DNA of 64,000 bases from Streptomyces spinoverrucosus. Lineage in GTDB: Bacteria; Actinomycetota; Actinomycetes; Streptomycetales; Streptomycetaceae. The position numbers were made by a program, and so were the translations under genes. The stretch lies in the NCBI RefSeq assembly GCF_006539505.1, contig NZ_BJND01000019.1, forward strand, positions 186,001 through 250,000. The letters are read 5' to 3'. Shown here piece after piece: positions 54,591-63,267 of the stretch (position 1 is its first letter; every line of letters begins with the position of its first letter). The notes under the pieces were generated by a model. It saw only the letters and a list, made by a program, of their open reading frames with translations, was not told where the DNA came from and did not search any database.

Positions 54591-55673
54591 TCATGACGAC
54601 CGGAGTACCAACTGACCGTCCGCGTACGGAAGGACCTTGGCCCGCGGAAGATGGACCAGGACCTCCTCGCCCGGCGGAACTCCCTCCTCCCGCGGCGTCT
54701 TGGTCCTGACGAGCTGCCCGGCCACCTCCACCTCGAGCACGCGCTGCGCGCCATGGTCCGTGACGCCCCGCAGTCTGCCGGGGAAGGTGTTGGGACCGGG
54801 GTCCGTCACGATCTTGACATACTCGGGGCGAACGCCCACCTGGACCTCGGTGGTGCTGTGCGGAATGCCCCAGGCGGCGGACAGCGTCCGGCCACCCAGC
54901 GCGAGGGATCCGTCGCCCTGGTCCACGGTCAGGACGTTCATCGCCGGTGAGCCGATGAAGTAGCCGACGTAGGTGGACGAGGGCGCCTCGAAGAGCTGCT
55001 CCGGGGTGCCCTGCTGCACGGCGCGGCCGTCCTTCATCACCAGCACTTCCTGCGCGAAGCTCATCGCCTCGTACTGGTCGTGCGTCACGTAGATCACGGT
55101 GGGCCTGAACTGCTCGGTGATCTCCCGGACCTTGCGCCGCAGCAGGTGCTTCAGCTGCGGGTCGATGACGGTGAGCGGCTCGTCCATCAGCACGGCCGCG
55201 ACGTCGTCCCGGACCAGACCGCGGCCGAGTGAGATCAGCTGTTTGTCGTCGGCGGTGAGCCCGCGGGCGGGCTGCTTCAGCCGGCCGTGCAGGTCCAGTG
55301 CCTCGGCGACCTGCTGGACCTTGGCGTCGATCCTCGCCCTGTCCCAGCGTCGGCATTGGAGCGGGAAGGCGAGGTTCTCGTAAACCGTCATCGACCTGTA
55401 GATGACGGGGAACTGGAAGACCTGGGCGATGTTGCGGGCCTTCGTGGGCAGGGCGGTGACGTCGACCCCGTCGAACAGGACCCGCCCCCGGGACGGTCTG
55501 ACCAGGCCGGACAGGATGTTCAGCAGCGTCGTCTTGCCGCAGCCCGACGGCCCGACCAGTGCGTATGTCCTGCCGGACTCGAAAGTCAGGTTCAGCGGCT
55601 TGAGAGCCCACCGCTCCTCTTCGACGCCCGGCGCGTACGCGTGCCCGACGTCGACGATGTTCAACTGCGCCAT
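54591..55673 (-). CDS. ABC transporter ATPase, GlpT-like
   Basis: Sugar-type (MalK-family) ATPase of 360 residues. Walker A GPSGCGKTTLLNILSGL, Q-loop VFQFPVIYRSMTVYENLAFP, Walker B AAVLMDEPLTVIDPQ, H-loop VIYVTHDQYEAM; the signature is altered to LTADDKQLISLGRGLV. A C-terminal OB/TOBE domain follows (VQVGVRPEYVKIV). Two different ATPases in one importer, each with a degenerate site, is the arrangement of the Rhizobium glycerol transporter GlpSTPQV. One base separates it from the other ATPase. Confidence 0.85.
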   Translation of the reverse strand: MAQLNIVDVGHAYAPGVEEERWALKPLNLTFESGRTYALVGPSGCGKTTLLNILSGLVRPSRGRVLFDGVDVTALPTKARNIAQVFQFPVIYRSMTVYENLAFPLQCRRWDRARIDAKVQQVAEALDLHGRLKQPARGLTADDKQLISLGRGLVRDDVAAVLMDEPLTVIDPQLKHLLRRKVREITEQFRPTVIYVTHDQYEAMSFAQEVLVMKDGRAVQQGTPEQLFEAPSSTYVGYFIGSPAMNVLTVDQGDGSLALGGRTLSAAWGIPHSTTEVQVGVRPEYVKIVTDPGPNTFPGRLRGVTDHGAQRVLEVEVAGQLVRTKTPREEGVPPGEEVLVHLPRAKVLPYADGQLVLRSS

Positions 55674-55674
55674 G

Positions 55675-56763
55675 TCAACGCCCTTCCACTGAAGCGAGAT
55701 CGTATGAAGGTGTCCGCACGAGCGTGCCCTGCTCGTCGAAGGCGAACAGCCGGTCGGGACGGAGTCGCAGTCTGACCAGGTCGCCGAGGGTGAGGTCGTG
55801 GATGCCCTCGATCTGTACGACGAAGGGGCTCTCGCCGACGACCACGTGGACGAAGGTCTCGGAACCGGAGATCTCCACGAAGGTGACCTCGCCCTCGACC
55901 CCGCCGGCGGCCAGCCCGACGTCCGTGGCGCGCAGCCCGAACTGGTAGGCACCGTCGGGCAGATCGGCCAGGTGCGCGGAGACGTGCGTGGCCTGGAAGC
56001 CGGCCACCGTGACCTGGCCACCCTTGATCCTGCCCGCGAAGATGTTCATCGGCGGGTCGTTGATGATGGACGCCACCGTGGTGGTCGCCGGGCGTTCGAA
56101 GACCTCCTGCGGGGTGCCGGTCTGGAGGATCCGCCCCTCGTGCATGACCAGCACCACGTCACCGAGCATCATCGCCTCGGCGGGTTCGGTGGTCGTGTAG
56201 ATGACGATCGTGTCCCCCCGGTCCGAGAACAGGGTCTTGAATTCATCGCGCAGTTGTTCGCGCAACTTGTAGTCCAGGTTCGCCAGCGGCTCGTCGAGCA
56301 GGAGAATGCCGGTACCGCGCGCCAGGGCGCGGGCCATGGCGACGCGCTGCTGCTGGCCGCCGGAGAGCTGGGACGGCTTGCGCTTGTCGAGGTCCGCAAG
56401 CCCGACGCGCGCCAGGCTCTGCCGGACTCGTTGCTCGATCTCCTCCCGTGACAGCCCGGCCCGTTTCAGTGGAAAGGCCACATTGCGGAACACGTCGAGA
56501 TGCGGATAGTTGATGAACTGCTGGTAGACCATGGCGGTGTCGCGCCGCCACACCGGGGTCTTCAGGAAGTCCGCTCCCGCCCGCGTCAGGGAGCCGGAAT
56601 CCACTTTCTGCAGGCCGGCCAGGACCCGCAGCAGCGTCGTCTTTCCGGCCATCGTCCGGCCGATGACGGTGTGGAGCCGCCCCGGCCGGAAGGTCGCGGT
56701 CACGTTCTTGAGGTGGTCGACGCCGTCGACGGTCAGGCACAGATCAGTGGCGTTCAGGTTCAT
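55675..56763 (-). CDS. ABC transporter ATPase, GlpS-like
   Basis: Partner ATPase of 362 residues. Walker A is unusual, [20 protein letters not shown], as in GlpS; the Q-loop is [20 protein letters not shown], the signature a normal [19 protein letters not shown], Walker [15 protein letters not shown], and the H-loop His is replaced ([12 protein letters not shown]). So this protein keeps the signature but lost the switch His, while its partner keeps His but lost the signature: complementary half-sites. ATGA overlap with the permease upstream. Confidence 0.87.
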   Translation of the reverse strand: MNLNATDLCLTVDGVDHLKNVTATFRPGRLHTVIGRTMAGKTTLLRVLAGLQKVDSGSLTRAGADFLKTPVWRRDTAMVYQQFINYPHLDVFRNVAFPLKRAGLSREEIEQRVRQSLARVGLADLDKRKPSQLSGGQQQRVAMARALARGTGILLLDEPLANLDYKLREQLRDEFKTLFSDRGDTIVIYTTTEPAEAMMLGDVVLVMHEGRILQTGTPQEVFERPATTTVASIINDPPMNIFAGRIKGGQVTVAGFQATHVSAHLADLPDGAYQFGLRATDVGLAAGGVEGEVTFVEISGSETFVHVVVGESPFVVQIEGIHDLTLGDLVRLRLRPDRLFAFDEQGTLVRTPSYDLASVEGR

Positions 56764-57605
56764 CGGACCGCTCCCGACAGGTTCCCCTTGGACAGATAGC
56801 GCTCCACCCAGATGGCGAGCAGGATCAGCGGTGTCACGCCGAAGAGCGCGGCGGCGGAGAGCGTCCACCACGGCGGAACGGAGGAGTTGAGGGCGACGAC
56901 CGCCTGGGGCAGGGTCTGCACCTCGGTGAAGGTGAGGCGGAAGGCGAAGAAGAAGTCGTTCCAGCCGAACACGGCGCAGAACATCGCCGCCACGGTCAGG
57001 CCGGGCAGGGAGTTCGGCAGGATCGCACGGACGAAGGTCTGGAAGGGGCCGCAGCCGTCCAGCATCGCCATCTCGTCGATCTCCCGCGGGATGCCGTTGA
57101 AGAAGTCCACCATCACCCAGACCGCGATGGGCAGCAGCAGGGCGATCGTCACGATGACCAGGCCGGGGATGCTGTCCAGGAGGCCGCCCCACTGCAGGAG
57201 GTAGAAGAAGGGGATCACCAGCACGACGGGCGGCATGATTCGTTGGGAGACGAAGAAGAAGACGATGTCGCTGTTCTTGATGAATCCCAGTCTGAACCGG
57301 TAGCGGGACAGTGCGTAGGCGGCCAGAGACCCCAGGGCCAGGCTGATGGCGGAGGCGGCAACGGTGACGATCGCGCTGTTGACGAAGGGATGGATCACAT
57401 CGACACCGCCCGCTCCACCGAAGATGTTGCGCCAGCCGGTGAGGGTGGGCTCGTACTGCAGCCAGGGAAGGTAGGTGGGACCGCCCTGGACTGCGTTGGC
57501 GTTCTTGAAGCTGGTCGTCATCGCCCAGAAGAACGGTCCCGCGACGAAGCAGGCCCACAGTGCGATGACGGTGTATTTGAATACGGGATAAAGGCGTGAC
57601 CTCAT
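56760..57605 (-). CDS. ABC permease, GlpQ/MalG-like
   Basis: Permease of 281 residues with six spans. It starts RSRLYPVFKYTVIALWACFV; the EAA-type loop DEMAMLDGCGPFQTFVRAIL, normally EAA, reads DEMA. ATG 57605 overlaps the stop of the other permease and its own stop overlaps the GlpS-like ATG, so four genes are translationally chained. An open frame to 57992 is out of the real gene. Confidence 0.88.
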   Translation of the reverse strand: MRSRLYPVFKYTVIALWACFVAGPFFWAMTTSFKNANAVQGGPTYLPWLQYEPTLTGWRNIFGGAGGVDVIHPFVNSAIVTVAASAISLALGSLAAYALSRYRFRLGFIKNSDIVFFFVSQRIMPPVVLVIPFFYLLQWGGLLDSIPGLVIVTIALLLPIAVWVMVDFFNGIPREIDEMAMLDGCGPFQTFVRAILPNSLPGLTVAAMFCAVFGWNDFFFAFRLTFTEVQTLPQAVVALNSSVPPWWTLSAAALFGVTPLILLAIWVERYLSKGNLSGAVR

Positions 57606-58480
57606 GAGTCCCCCTTCAGCTTGAAGGCCCTGGTGAGCAGGGTGGCGACGACCGTGAGCGTGACGCTCATCAGCACCAGGTAGAGCAGGGACATTGCGCC
57701 GCTGTACCCGGTCTGCTGGTCCCTGAGCCCCTGGATGTAGAGGTAGTAACCCGGGGTCTCCGTGGAGGAGCCCGGCCCGCCGGAGGTCAGGACGTAGACG
57801 CTGTCGGAGAGCTTGGACGCCTCGATCAGCCGGATGACGACCGCCGCTACCGAGACCGGCGCCATCAGCGGGAAGGTCACCTTCCAGAAGGTGCGCCAGG
57901 TGCCCGCGCCGTCGATCGCGGCGGCCATGAACGGCTCCTTCGGCAGGCTCAGCAGACCGGCCAGCAGCAACAGGAACATGAACGGCGTCCACTGCCAGAC
58001 CTCGACGGTCATCAGGGCGAACAGCGCAGGTGCGGACTCGGTGAGCCAGGGAATCCGGGTCAGACCCAGCATCCCCAGCAGATCGTTCGCCGGACCCAGC
58101 GACTCATGAAAGATCGTCTGCCAGATGGCGGCCATCACCACGGGCGTGGTCATCATGGGGACGAGGAACAGCACGCGCCAGAATCTGCGGCCGCGTACCT
58201 CGCGCCAGACCAGCAGGGCCATGCCGAACCCGATGACGTACTGGATCAGGACCGTGCCGCCCGCCAGCAGGATCAGCCGGGTGATGGACGCCCAGAAGCG
58301 GCTGTCGTGCAGCACGGCGGTGTAGTTGGCCCCTCCGATGAAGTCCATGGAGGGGTTGCTGACGTTCCAGCCGGAGAAGCTGACGCGGATGGTGAACAGA
58401 AGCGGGAAAATGATGATCAGAAAGAGCGTGAGCAGTCCCGGCAGCAGGAACATGCTCTTGTGCCGGCGCAGGCCGTCCAT
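57602..58480 (-). CDS. ABC permease, GlpP/MalF-like
   Basis: Permease of 292 residues: N-terminal span FLLPGLLTLFLIIIFPLLFT, four central spans and the docking loop around AAAIDGAGTWRTFWKVTFPL. It pairs with the following permease. Start ATG 58480, with GGAG-like sequence (AAGGAGAACC) upstream. Confidence 0.88.
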   Translation of the reverse strand: MDGLRRHKSMFLLPGLLTLFLIIIFPLLFTIRVSFSGWNVSNPSMDFIGGANYTAVLHDSRFWASITRLILLAGGTVLIQYVIGFGMALLVWREVRGRRFWRVLFLVPMMTTPVVMAAIWQTIFHESLGPANDLLGMLGLTRIPWLTESAPALFALMTVEVWQWTPFMFLLLLAGLLSLPKEPFMAAAIDGAGTWRTFWKVTFPLMAPVSVAAVVIRLIEASKLSDSVYVLTSGGPGSSTETPGYYLYIQGLRDQQTGYSGAMSLLYLVLMSVTLTVVATLLTRAFKLKGDS

Positions 58481-58558
58481 GGTTCTCCTTGCGGAAGGGG
58501 GCGGGCGTCCCCGGGGGCCGGCCGGTCCGGTCCGGCCCCGAGGCGTCCTGCGGTCGGA

Positions 58559-60160
58559 TCAGGAGTTGTCCTCGAGCGCGACCACATCGCGATAGGCGCT
58601 CTGGACCTTGTCCTTGCCGATCTGGTCGGTGATCTTGGACCATTCCCGGGCCACGCCGTCCAGTGCCTGCTGCGGCGACTCCTGGCCCGCCACGGCCGAT
58701 GCGATGCCGTTGGCCAGCGCGGACATGTACTGGTTGACACCGGGAACACGCAGGTCGAAGACGCGGTTGCGGCTCTCCTCCATGCCGGAGAGTGTCAGTA
58801 CGTACGACTCGGCGACGTCCTTCTCCCAGCCCTGCTCCTGCCAGAACGCCGGGTCGAAGTGGGCATAGCGGTACGGGTTGACACCGAACCGGCCGATGGT
58901 CAGGTCGAGGGCGGTGTTGGCCTCGTTGCTGAAGAAGCACAGGTAGTCGAAGGCCATCTGCTGGTGGCGCGAGGCCTTGGCCACTGCTGACGTCCATCCC
59001 CAGGTGAAGTAGGGCGCCTGGTTCGCCTTCTTGTCCCACGACTTCGTGGTGCGGTTGTAGACCTCCGAGGAACCCGGCAGCGGCGCCGCCTGGACCTGGT
59101 TGCGGATCCTGCTGTCCGGTTGCTGGGCCTGGATGAAGGCGTCGTCCCACGAGTACGACATCAGCGTCTGCCCGCCTCCGAAGGAGAAGATCTCGTCTCC
59201 CAGGCCGAAGTTGGCGCCGCCTGGTGCCCAGGTGGACTTGGCCTTCACCATGTCCTCCAGGGCGCGGACGAAGCCGGGCGTGTTGATCAGCGGCTTCATG
59301 GTCTCGACGTCGAAGAAGACGCCGCCCTTGACATCCGGGTTCTTCACGTACGGCGCCGCCCGGCTGATGAACGCGGAGAACGTCAGGTCGTCGCGCTTGG
59401 TCACCTCGGCGCTGCCGTGGTTGCGCTTGCCGTCACCGTCGAGATCCTTGCCGGTGAAGAACTGGGCTATCTGCTGGAACTCGGCCCAGGTCTTGGGGAC
59501 CTCCAGGTCGTTGCCCGTGGCCTGCTTGTACGCCGCCTTCCACTCCGGGTCCTTCAGCACATCGGTGCGGACCTTGAGGTAGTGGCGGTCACCGTCCACC
59601 GGGTACTGCACGACCTTCCCGTTCCAGGTCGCCACGTCCATGTAGGCCTCGGTGACGTCCTTCATGCCGGGGGTGTCGAGATACTCCTGCGGCACCGGTT
59701 CCAGATACGGGGCCATGTCGCCGATCCACAAGGACGGGTAGAACATGACGTCGTACGCGGGCTGGCCCGCCTGAAGGGGCGTGAGGATCTTCTGGTGCAG
59801 CTCGCCGAAGGGGACGTTGACGACCTCGACCTTCCCGCCGGTGATGTCCTCGAACTGCTTGGCGTGCAGCTGGGTCGGCTCGCCGATTACGGGAACGGCG
59901 TGGCTGATGATCTTGAGTGTCTGGCCGGAGTAGTCCTTGCGGCTGATCGAGTCGTAGCTGCAGGGTCCGGGGACGTCCTTGACCTTCGTGGCCGGGTAGT
60001 CCTTGCCGTACTTCTGGTAGCTGATCTCCGAGCCGGGCTTGAAGAGCCCGGCCTTCTCCTTGGGCTTCTGCTGTGCCTGGTTCTGGGCGGTGCACGCGGT
60101 GGCGGTCAGGGCCGCGACGGCCGCGACGGCGACCAGGGCCCGGTACGGTCTGCTGCGCAT
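58559..60160 (-). CDS. ABC substrate-binding lipoprotein, GlpV-like
   Basis: Solute-binding protein of 533 residues. A signal peptide with lipobox LTATAC (Cys23) is followed by a mature protein with GPCSYDSISRKDYSGQTLKI, FGELHQKILTPLQAGQPAYD, YPVDGDRHYLKVRTDVLKDP and a calcium-loop-like DLDGDGK. Length and gene order match the glycerol/polyol-binding GlpV group. Gene order here is binding protein, permease, permease, ATPase, ATPase. Substrate inferred only: a short polyol or alcohol, given the alcohol dehydrogenase upstream. Confidence 0.88.
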   Translation of the reverse strand: MRSRPYRALVAVAAVAALTATACTAQNQAQQKPKEKAGLFKPGSEISYQKYGKDYPATKVKDVPGPCSYDSISRKDYSGQTLKIISHAVPVIGEPTQLHAKQFEDITGGKVEVVNVPFGELHQKILTPLQAGQPAYDVMFYPSLWIGDMAPYLEPVPQEYLDTPGMKDVTEAYMDVATWNGKVVQYPVDGDRHYLKVRTDVLKDPEWKAAYKQATGNDLEVPKTWAEFQQIAQFFTGKDLDGDGKRNHGSAEVTKRDDLTFSAFISRAAPYVKNPDVKGGVFFDVETMKPLINTPGFVRALEDMVKAKSTWAPGGANFGLGDEIFSFGGGQTLMSYSWDDAFIQAQQPDSRIRNQVQAAPLPGSSEVYNRTTKSWDKKANQAPYFTWGWTSAVAKASRHQQMAFDYLCFFSNEANTALDLTIGRFGVNPYRYAHFDPAFWQEQGWEKDVAESYVLTLSGMEESRNRVFDLRVPGVNQYMSALANGIASAVAGQESPQQALDGVAREWSKITDQIGKDKVQSAYRDVVALEDNS

Positions 60161-60178
60161 GGGGCTTCTCCTGCGGTG

Positions 60179-61204
60179 TCAGGGGACCAAGATCGCTCGG
60201 CCGCGTACGGCCCCGGCGTCCAGGTCGTCGAGGGCCTGCTGGAAGGAGGCGAGGGGGTAGCGCCGGGTGTGCAGGGTGACCTTGTCCTGGGCCGCGAGGA
60301 CCATCAGCTCGGAGAGGTCGTTGTAGGAGCCCACGAGGTTGCCGATGAAGTTGATCTCCGTGGAGATGACGTCGATGGTCGGCACGTGGAGGTGGCCGCC
60401 GTAGCCGATGACGTAGTAGTTGCCGTTGCGGCGCAGGCATGCCACGCCCGTCTCGACGGCGCCCCCCTCACCGACGAAGTCCAGGACGGCCTCCGCCCCG
60501 TGCCCTGAGGTGAGGTCCCGTACGCGGTCGGCTTCGCTGCCGTCCGCGACGAGCGTGTGCTCGGCGCCCAGTTCCTTGGCCAGTGCCAGGGCCTCCGGGC
60601 TGCGGTCGATGACGATCATCTCGACCGGCGAGAGGGCCCGCAGTACCTGAATGCCGATGTGCCCGAGCCCGCCTGCGCCGATGACCACGACCCTGTCGCC
60701 AGGCCGCAGTACCCGGGCCGCCTTGGCGACGGCGTGGTACGCCGTGAGCCCGGCGTCGGCCAGGGCCGCCACCGAGGCCGGCTCGAGGGACGGGGCGAGG
60801 GGCACGACCGAGCGGGCGTTGGTCTTCAGGTACTCGGCGTAGCCCCCGTCGGCGTCGATGCCGGGAAAGGCCGAGTTCATGCAGTGCACGTCGTCGCCGG
60901 CCCGGCAGGCGCGGCACAGACCGCAGGTCACCAGCGGGTGCAGGATGACCGGGTCACCGACCTTGACGTGGGTCACGGACTGGCCGACCTCCGCAACCCA
61001 GCCGGCGTTCTCGTGGCCGATCGTGTACGGAAGGGTGACCCCGCTCTTCTCCTTCCACTGTCCTTCGAGGATGTGCAGATCGGTCCGGCACACTCCGGCG
61101 CCCCCGATCTTCACGATCACATCCAGCGGACCGGTGATCTGCGGGTCCGGCACGTCCACGAGCACGGGCGGCTCGTCGTACTCGATGACCTGCACGGCTT
61201 TCAT
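60179..61204 (-). CDS. NAD-dependent zinc alcohol dehydrogenase
   Basis: Zinc alcohol dehydrogenase of 341 residues. Catalytic zinc: GVCRTDLH and GHENAGWV; structural cysteines: TCGLCRACRAGDDVHC; nucleotide motif VVVIGAGGLGHIGIQ; NAD-selecting Asp in IVIDRSPEA. Similar enzymes accompany alkane/propane monooxygenases and are controlled by AcoR/MimR-type regulators, and the divergent gene at 61387 is of that type. It is the first gene of the operon that continues into the GlpSTPQV-like transporter. Confidence 0.9.
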   Translation of the reverse strand: MKAVQVIEYDEPPVLVDVPDPQITGPLDVIVKIGGAGVCRTDLHILEGQWKEKSGVTLPYTIGHENAGWVAEVGQSVTHVKVGDPVILHPLVTCGLCRACRAGDDVHCMNSAFPGIDADGGYAEYLKTNARSVVPLAPSLEPASVAALADAGLTAYHAVAKAARVLRPGDRVVVIGAGGLGHIGIQVLRALSPVEMIVIDRSPEALALAKELGAEHTLVADGSEADRVRDLTSGHGAEAVLDFVGEGGAVETGVACLRRNGNYYVIGYGGHLHVPTIDVISTEINFIGNLVGSYNDLSELMVLAAQDKVTLHTRRYPLASFQQALDDLDAGAVRGRAILVP

Positions 61205-61270
61205 GGCGGCTCCCAGCGAATCGGCGGGTGGATGGTGCGCCGATTACACAGGCCGCCGCTCGCGGGCCGA

Positions 61271-61309
61271 TGTCTCAGAAACCGTCCGCGGATGTCTCAA
61301 TGTGATACA
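61271..61309. promoter_or_regulatory. Regulator-binding repeats before the alcohol dehydrogenase
   Basis: TGTCTCA occurs at 61271 and 61293, exactly 22 bases (two helix turns) apart. The second forms the near-palindrome TGTCTCA-ATG-TGATACA (61293-61309, six of seven pairs). Lies between the divergent dehydrogenase operon and the AcoR-like regulator. Confidence 0.6.
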
Positions 61310-61386
61310 CGCCGTAGGCGCCGCGCCGTAGAGCTGGTCCAATCACTGCATTGAGGGAACGTGACGCGCGCAGTACGGGAGTGTTA

Positions 61387-63171
61387 ATGCCCCGCCACCA
61401 GCCCGGAAGCTCGCTGAGAGCAGCCAGAGAGCTCTACCTGGAAGTCACCAAGGACCCGAGCGCCCGGCCGCTTGTGGTGGCCTCGTGGCAGCGCTCGATG
61501 GAGCACAGGGTGAAGTCGGGCAGTCTCGACGCTCCGTACCTGGACAACCCCAATCTCGAGAGCCCCCTCGCCAGGGCGGCGCTGCCGATCCTGGACAGGC
61601 TGCACGAGCAGCTCGCCGACGACCCGGTGTCCATGATGATCACGGACCGGAACGGCGTGGTGCTCTCCCGGAAGGTGTCCCACGAGGGGCTGACGACCAA
61701 CCTCAACCGCGTGCGGCTGGCCCCGGGCCATGTGTTCGCCGAGCGCTACGTGGGCACCAACGGCATCGGGACCGCGCTGGCCAGCGGCCGCCCCGTCATG
61801 ATCGCCGGAATCGAGCACTACGTCGAGGCGTTGCGGGACTTCCACTGCGCCGCCGTACCGATCCTGCATCCCACCCGGCGCACGCTGCTGGGAGCCTTCA
61901 ACCTCACCACCATCCGTCAGGGCTCCGACGGCATGCTGATGGCCTTCGCCCGCTCGGTCGCGGCCCAGATCGAGGGTGAGATCGCGGCGATCACCTCGCG
62001 GCGCGAGCGGGCCCTGTTCCATGACTACATGGAGGCCTGCTCCTCGGTGCGTCCGGGACCCGTGCTGGCCCTGAACCGCGATGTCGTCATGATGAACGAG
62101 CAGCTCAGCACTGCGGTGACCGGGCCCGACCACTACGCGCTGCTCGACCACGCCCGCGAGATCGCCGACAGCCCCCGGACGCAGGGGACGCGCAGCCTCG
62201 CCCTGCCCTCCGGACGGGTCGCCGAACTCAGGGTCAGGCGTTGTCGGCGCGAGGACAGCGACGCGGGCGCCGTCTTCAGAGTCCGGCTGATCGGACGCCC
62301 GCAGCCGGGACCCGCGGTTTCCGCCGCGCCTGCCCGGTCCGGCCTGGGACTGGTGGGCTCGTCCCCGCACTGGCTGCGCGCGGTCGCGGACAGCCAGGCG
62401 GCGTTCGTCGCCGGGACGGCGCTGCATCTCCTGGGCGAAGCCGGTGTCGGCAAGAGGACGCTGGTCGAGACCCTGCACCGGGCCCACGGCGCCGGACGCC
62501 GGCTGGAGATGACACAGCCGCCGCTGTCCGATTCACCTGCCGTCACCGAGGGCTGGCTGCATGACATCGGAGAGCTGCTCGCCGTGCCGTCCAACGTGCT
62601 TGTCCTGTGCGAGGTCCACCTGTTGGGCGACCAGCTGCGGCAGCGGCTCAGGAACCTGCTGACGCACCTGGACGGCACCGCCACCGGGCAACTGGTCCTG
62701 ACCAGCCAGCCGTCGATGGTCAGCACCGATGACCAGCTCGACCAGCTCTGCGGTGCCTTGGTGGAGGTGCCGCCCCTGCGCCATCGCCCCGGGGACATCG
62801 AGGACTTGGCGCGGTTCTTCCTGCGCAAGTACCGGCCGAGCGCTGAGAGCAGGTTCTCCTCGGACGCCCTGACGATGCTGCAGCGATGCCCCTGGCCGGA
62901 GAACGTCCGGCAGCTCGAGGCGGTGATGCGCGGGCTGGCGCGGCGGCCTTGCGGCCCGATGATCCATGCGGAGGACCTCCCGCCGGAATGCCGGGTGTCC
63001 TCGCACAAGGTCCTGACCACCATCGAGGCGCTCGAACGCGACGCCATCCTGCGCGGGTTGATGGACCACAACTCCAACGTCCAGCGCACCGCGCAGGCCC
63101 TCGGTATCTCCCGCGCCACGATGTACCGCAAGATGCGCCGTTACGGGATCGTCCCGTCGACCCTGACCTGA
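61387..63171 (+). CDS. AcoR-like GAF/AAA+/Fis regulator without sigma-54 motif
   Basis: Regulator of 594 residues. A GAF sensor lies at about 60-215 (RLAPGHVFAERYVGTNGIGT, FHCAAVPILHPTRRTLLGAF), a reduced AAA+ domain at about 320-525, and a Fis-type HTH at the end (LMDHNSNVQRTAQALGISRA, TMYRKMRRYGI). Walker A is GEAGVGKRTL; Walker B has Cys for Asp (VLVLCEVHLLG); the sigma-54-contacting GAFTGA loop is missing. So it probably no longer works as a sigma-54 activator, fitting actinomycetes, which lack sigma-54. ATG 61387 follows GGGAG. It likely controls the alcohol dehydrogenase/transporter operon. Confidence 0.88.
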   Translation: MPRHQPGSSLRAARELYLEVTKDPSARPLVVASWQRSMEHRVKSGSLDAPYLDNPNLESPLARAALPILDRLHEQLADDPVSMMITDRNGVVLSRKVSHEGLTTNLNRVRLAPGHVFAERYVGTNGIGTALASGRPVMIAGIEHYVEALRDFHCAAVPILHPTRRTLLGAFNLTTIRQGSDGMLMAFARSVAAQIEGEIAAITSRRERALFHDYMEACSSVRPGPVLALNRDVVMMNEQLSTAVTGPDHYALLDHAREIADSPRTQGTRSLALPSGRVAELRVRRCRREDSDAGAVFRVRLIGRPQPGPAVSAAPARSGLGLVGSSPHWLRAVADSQAAFVAGTALHLLGEAGVGKRTLVETLHRAHGAGRRLEMTQPPLSDSPAVTEGWLHDIGELLAVPSNVLVLCEVHLLGDQLRQRLRNLLTHLDGTATGQLVLTSQPSMVSTDDQLDQLCGALVEVPPLRHRPGDIEDLARFFLRKYRPSAESRFSSDALTMLQRCPWPENVRQLEAVMRGLARRPCGPMIHAEDLPPECRVSSHKVLTTIEALERDAILRGLMDHNSNVQRTAQALGISRATMYRKMRRYGIVPSTLT

Positions 63172-63267
63172 CGGGCTGCCTGGATCGTCCCTCGGTAGGG
63201 GAGAGACGGCCCGGGGAGGCGTGGAGGTGGTGGCCTCTCATCTTGCCGAGCCCGCCCGCCGCCGTGG

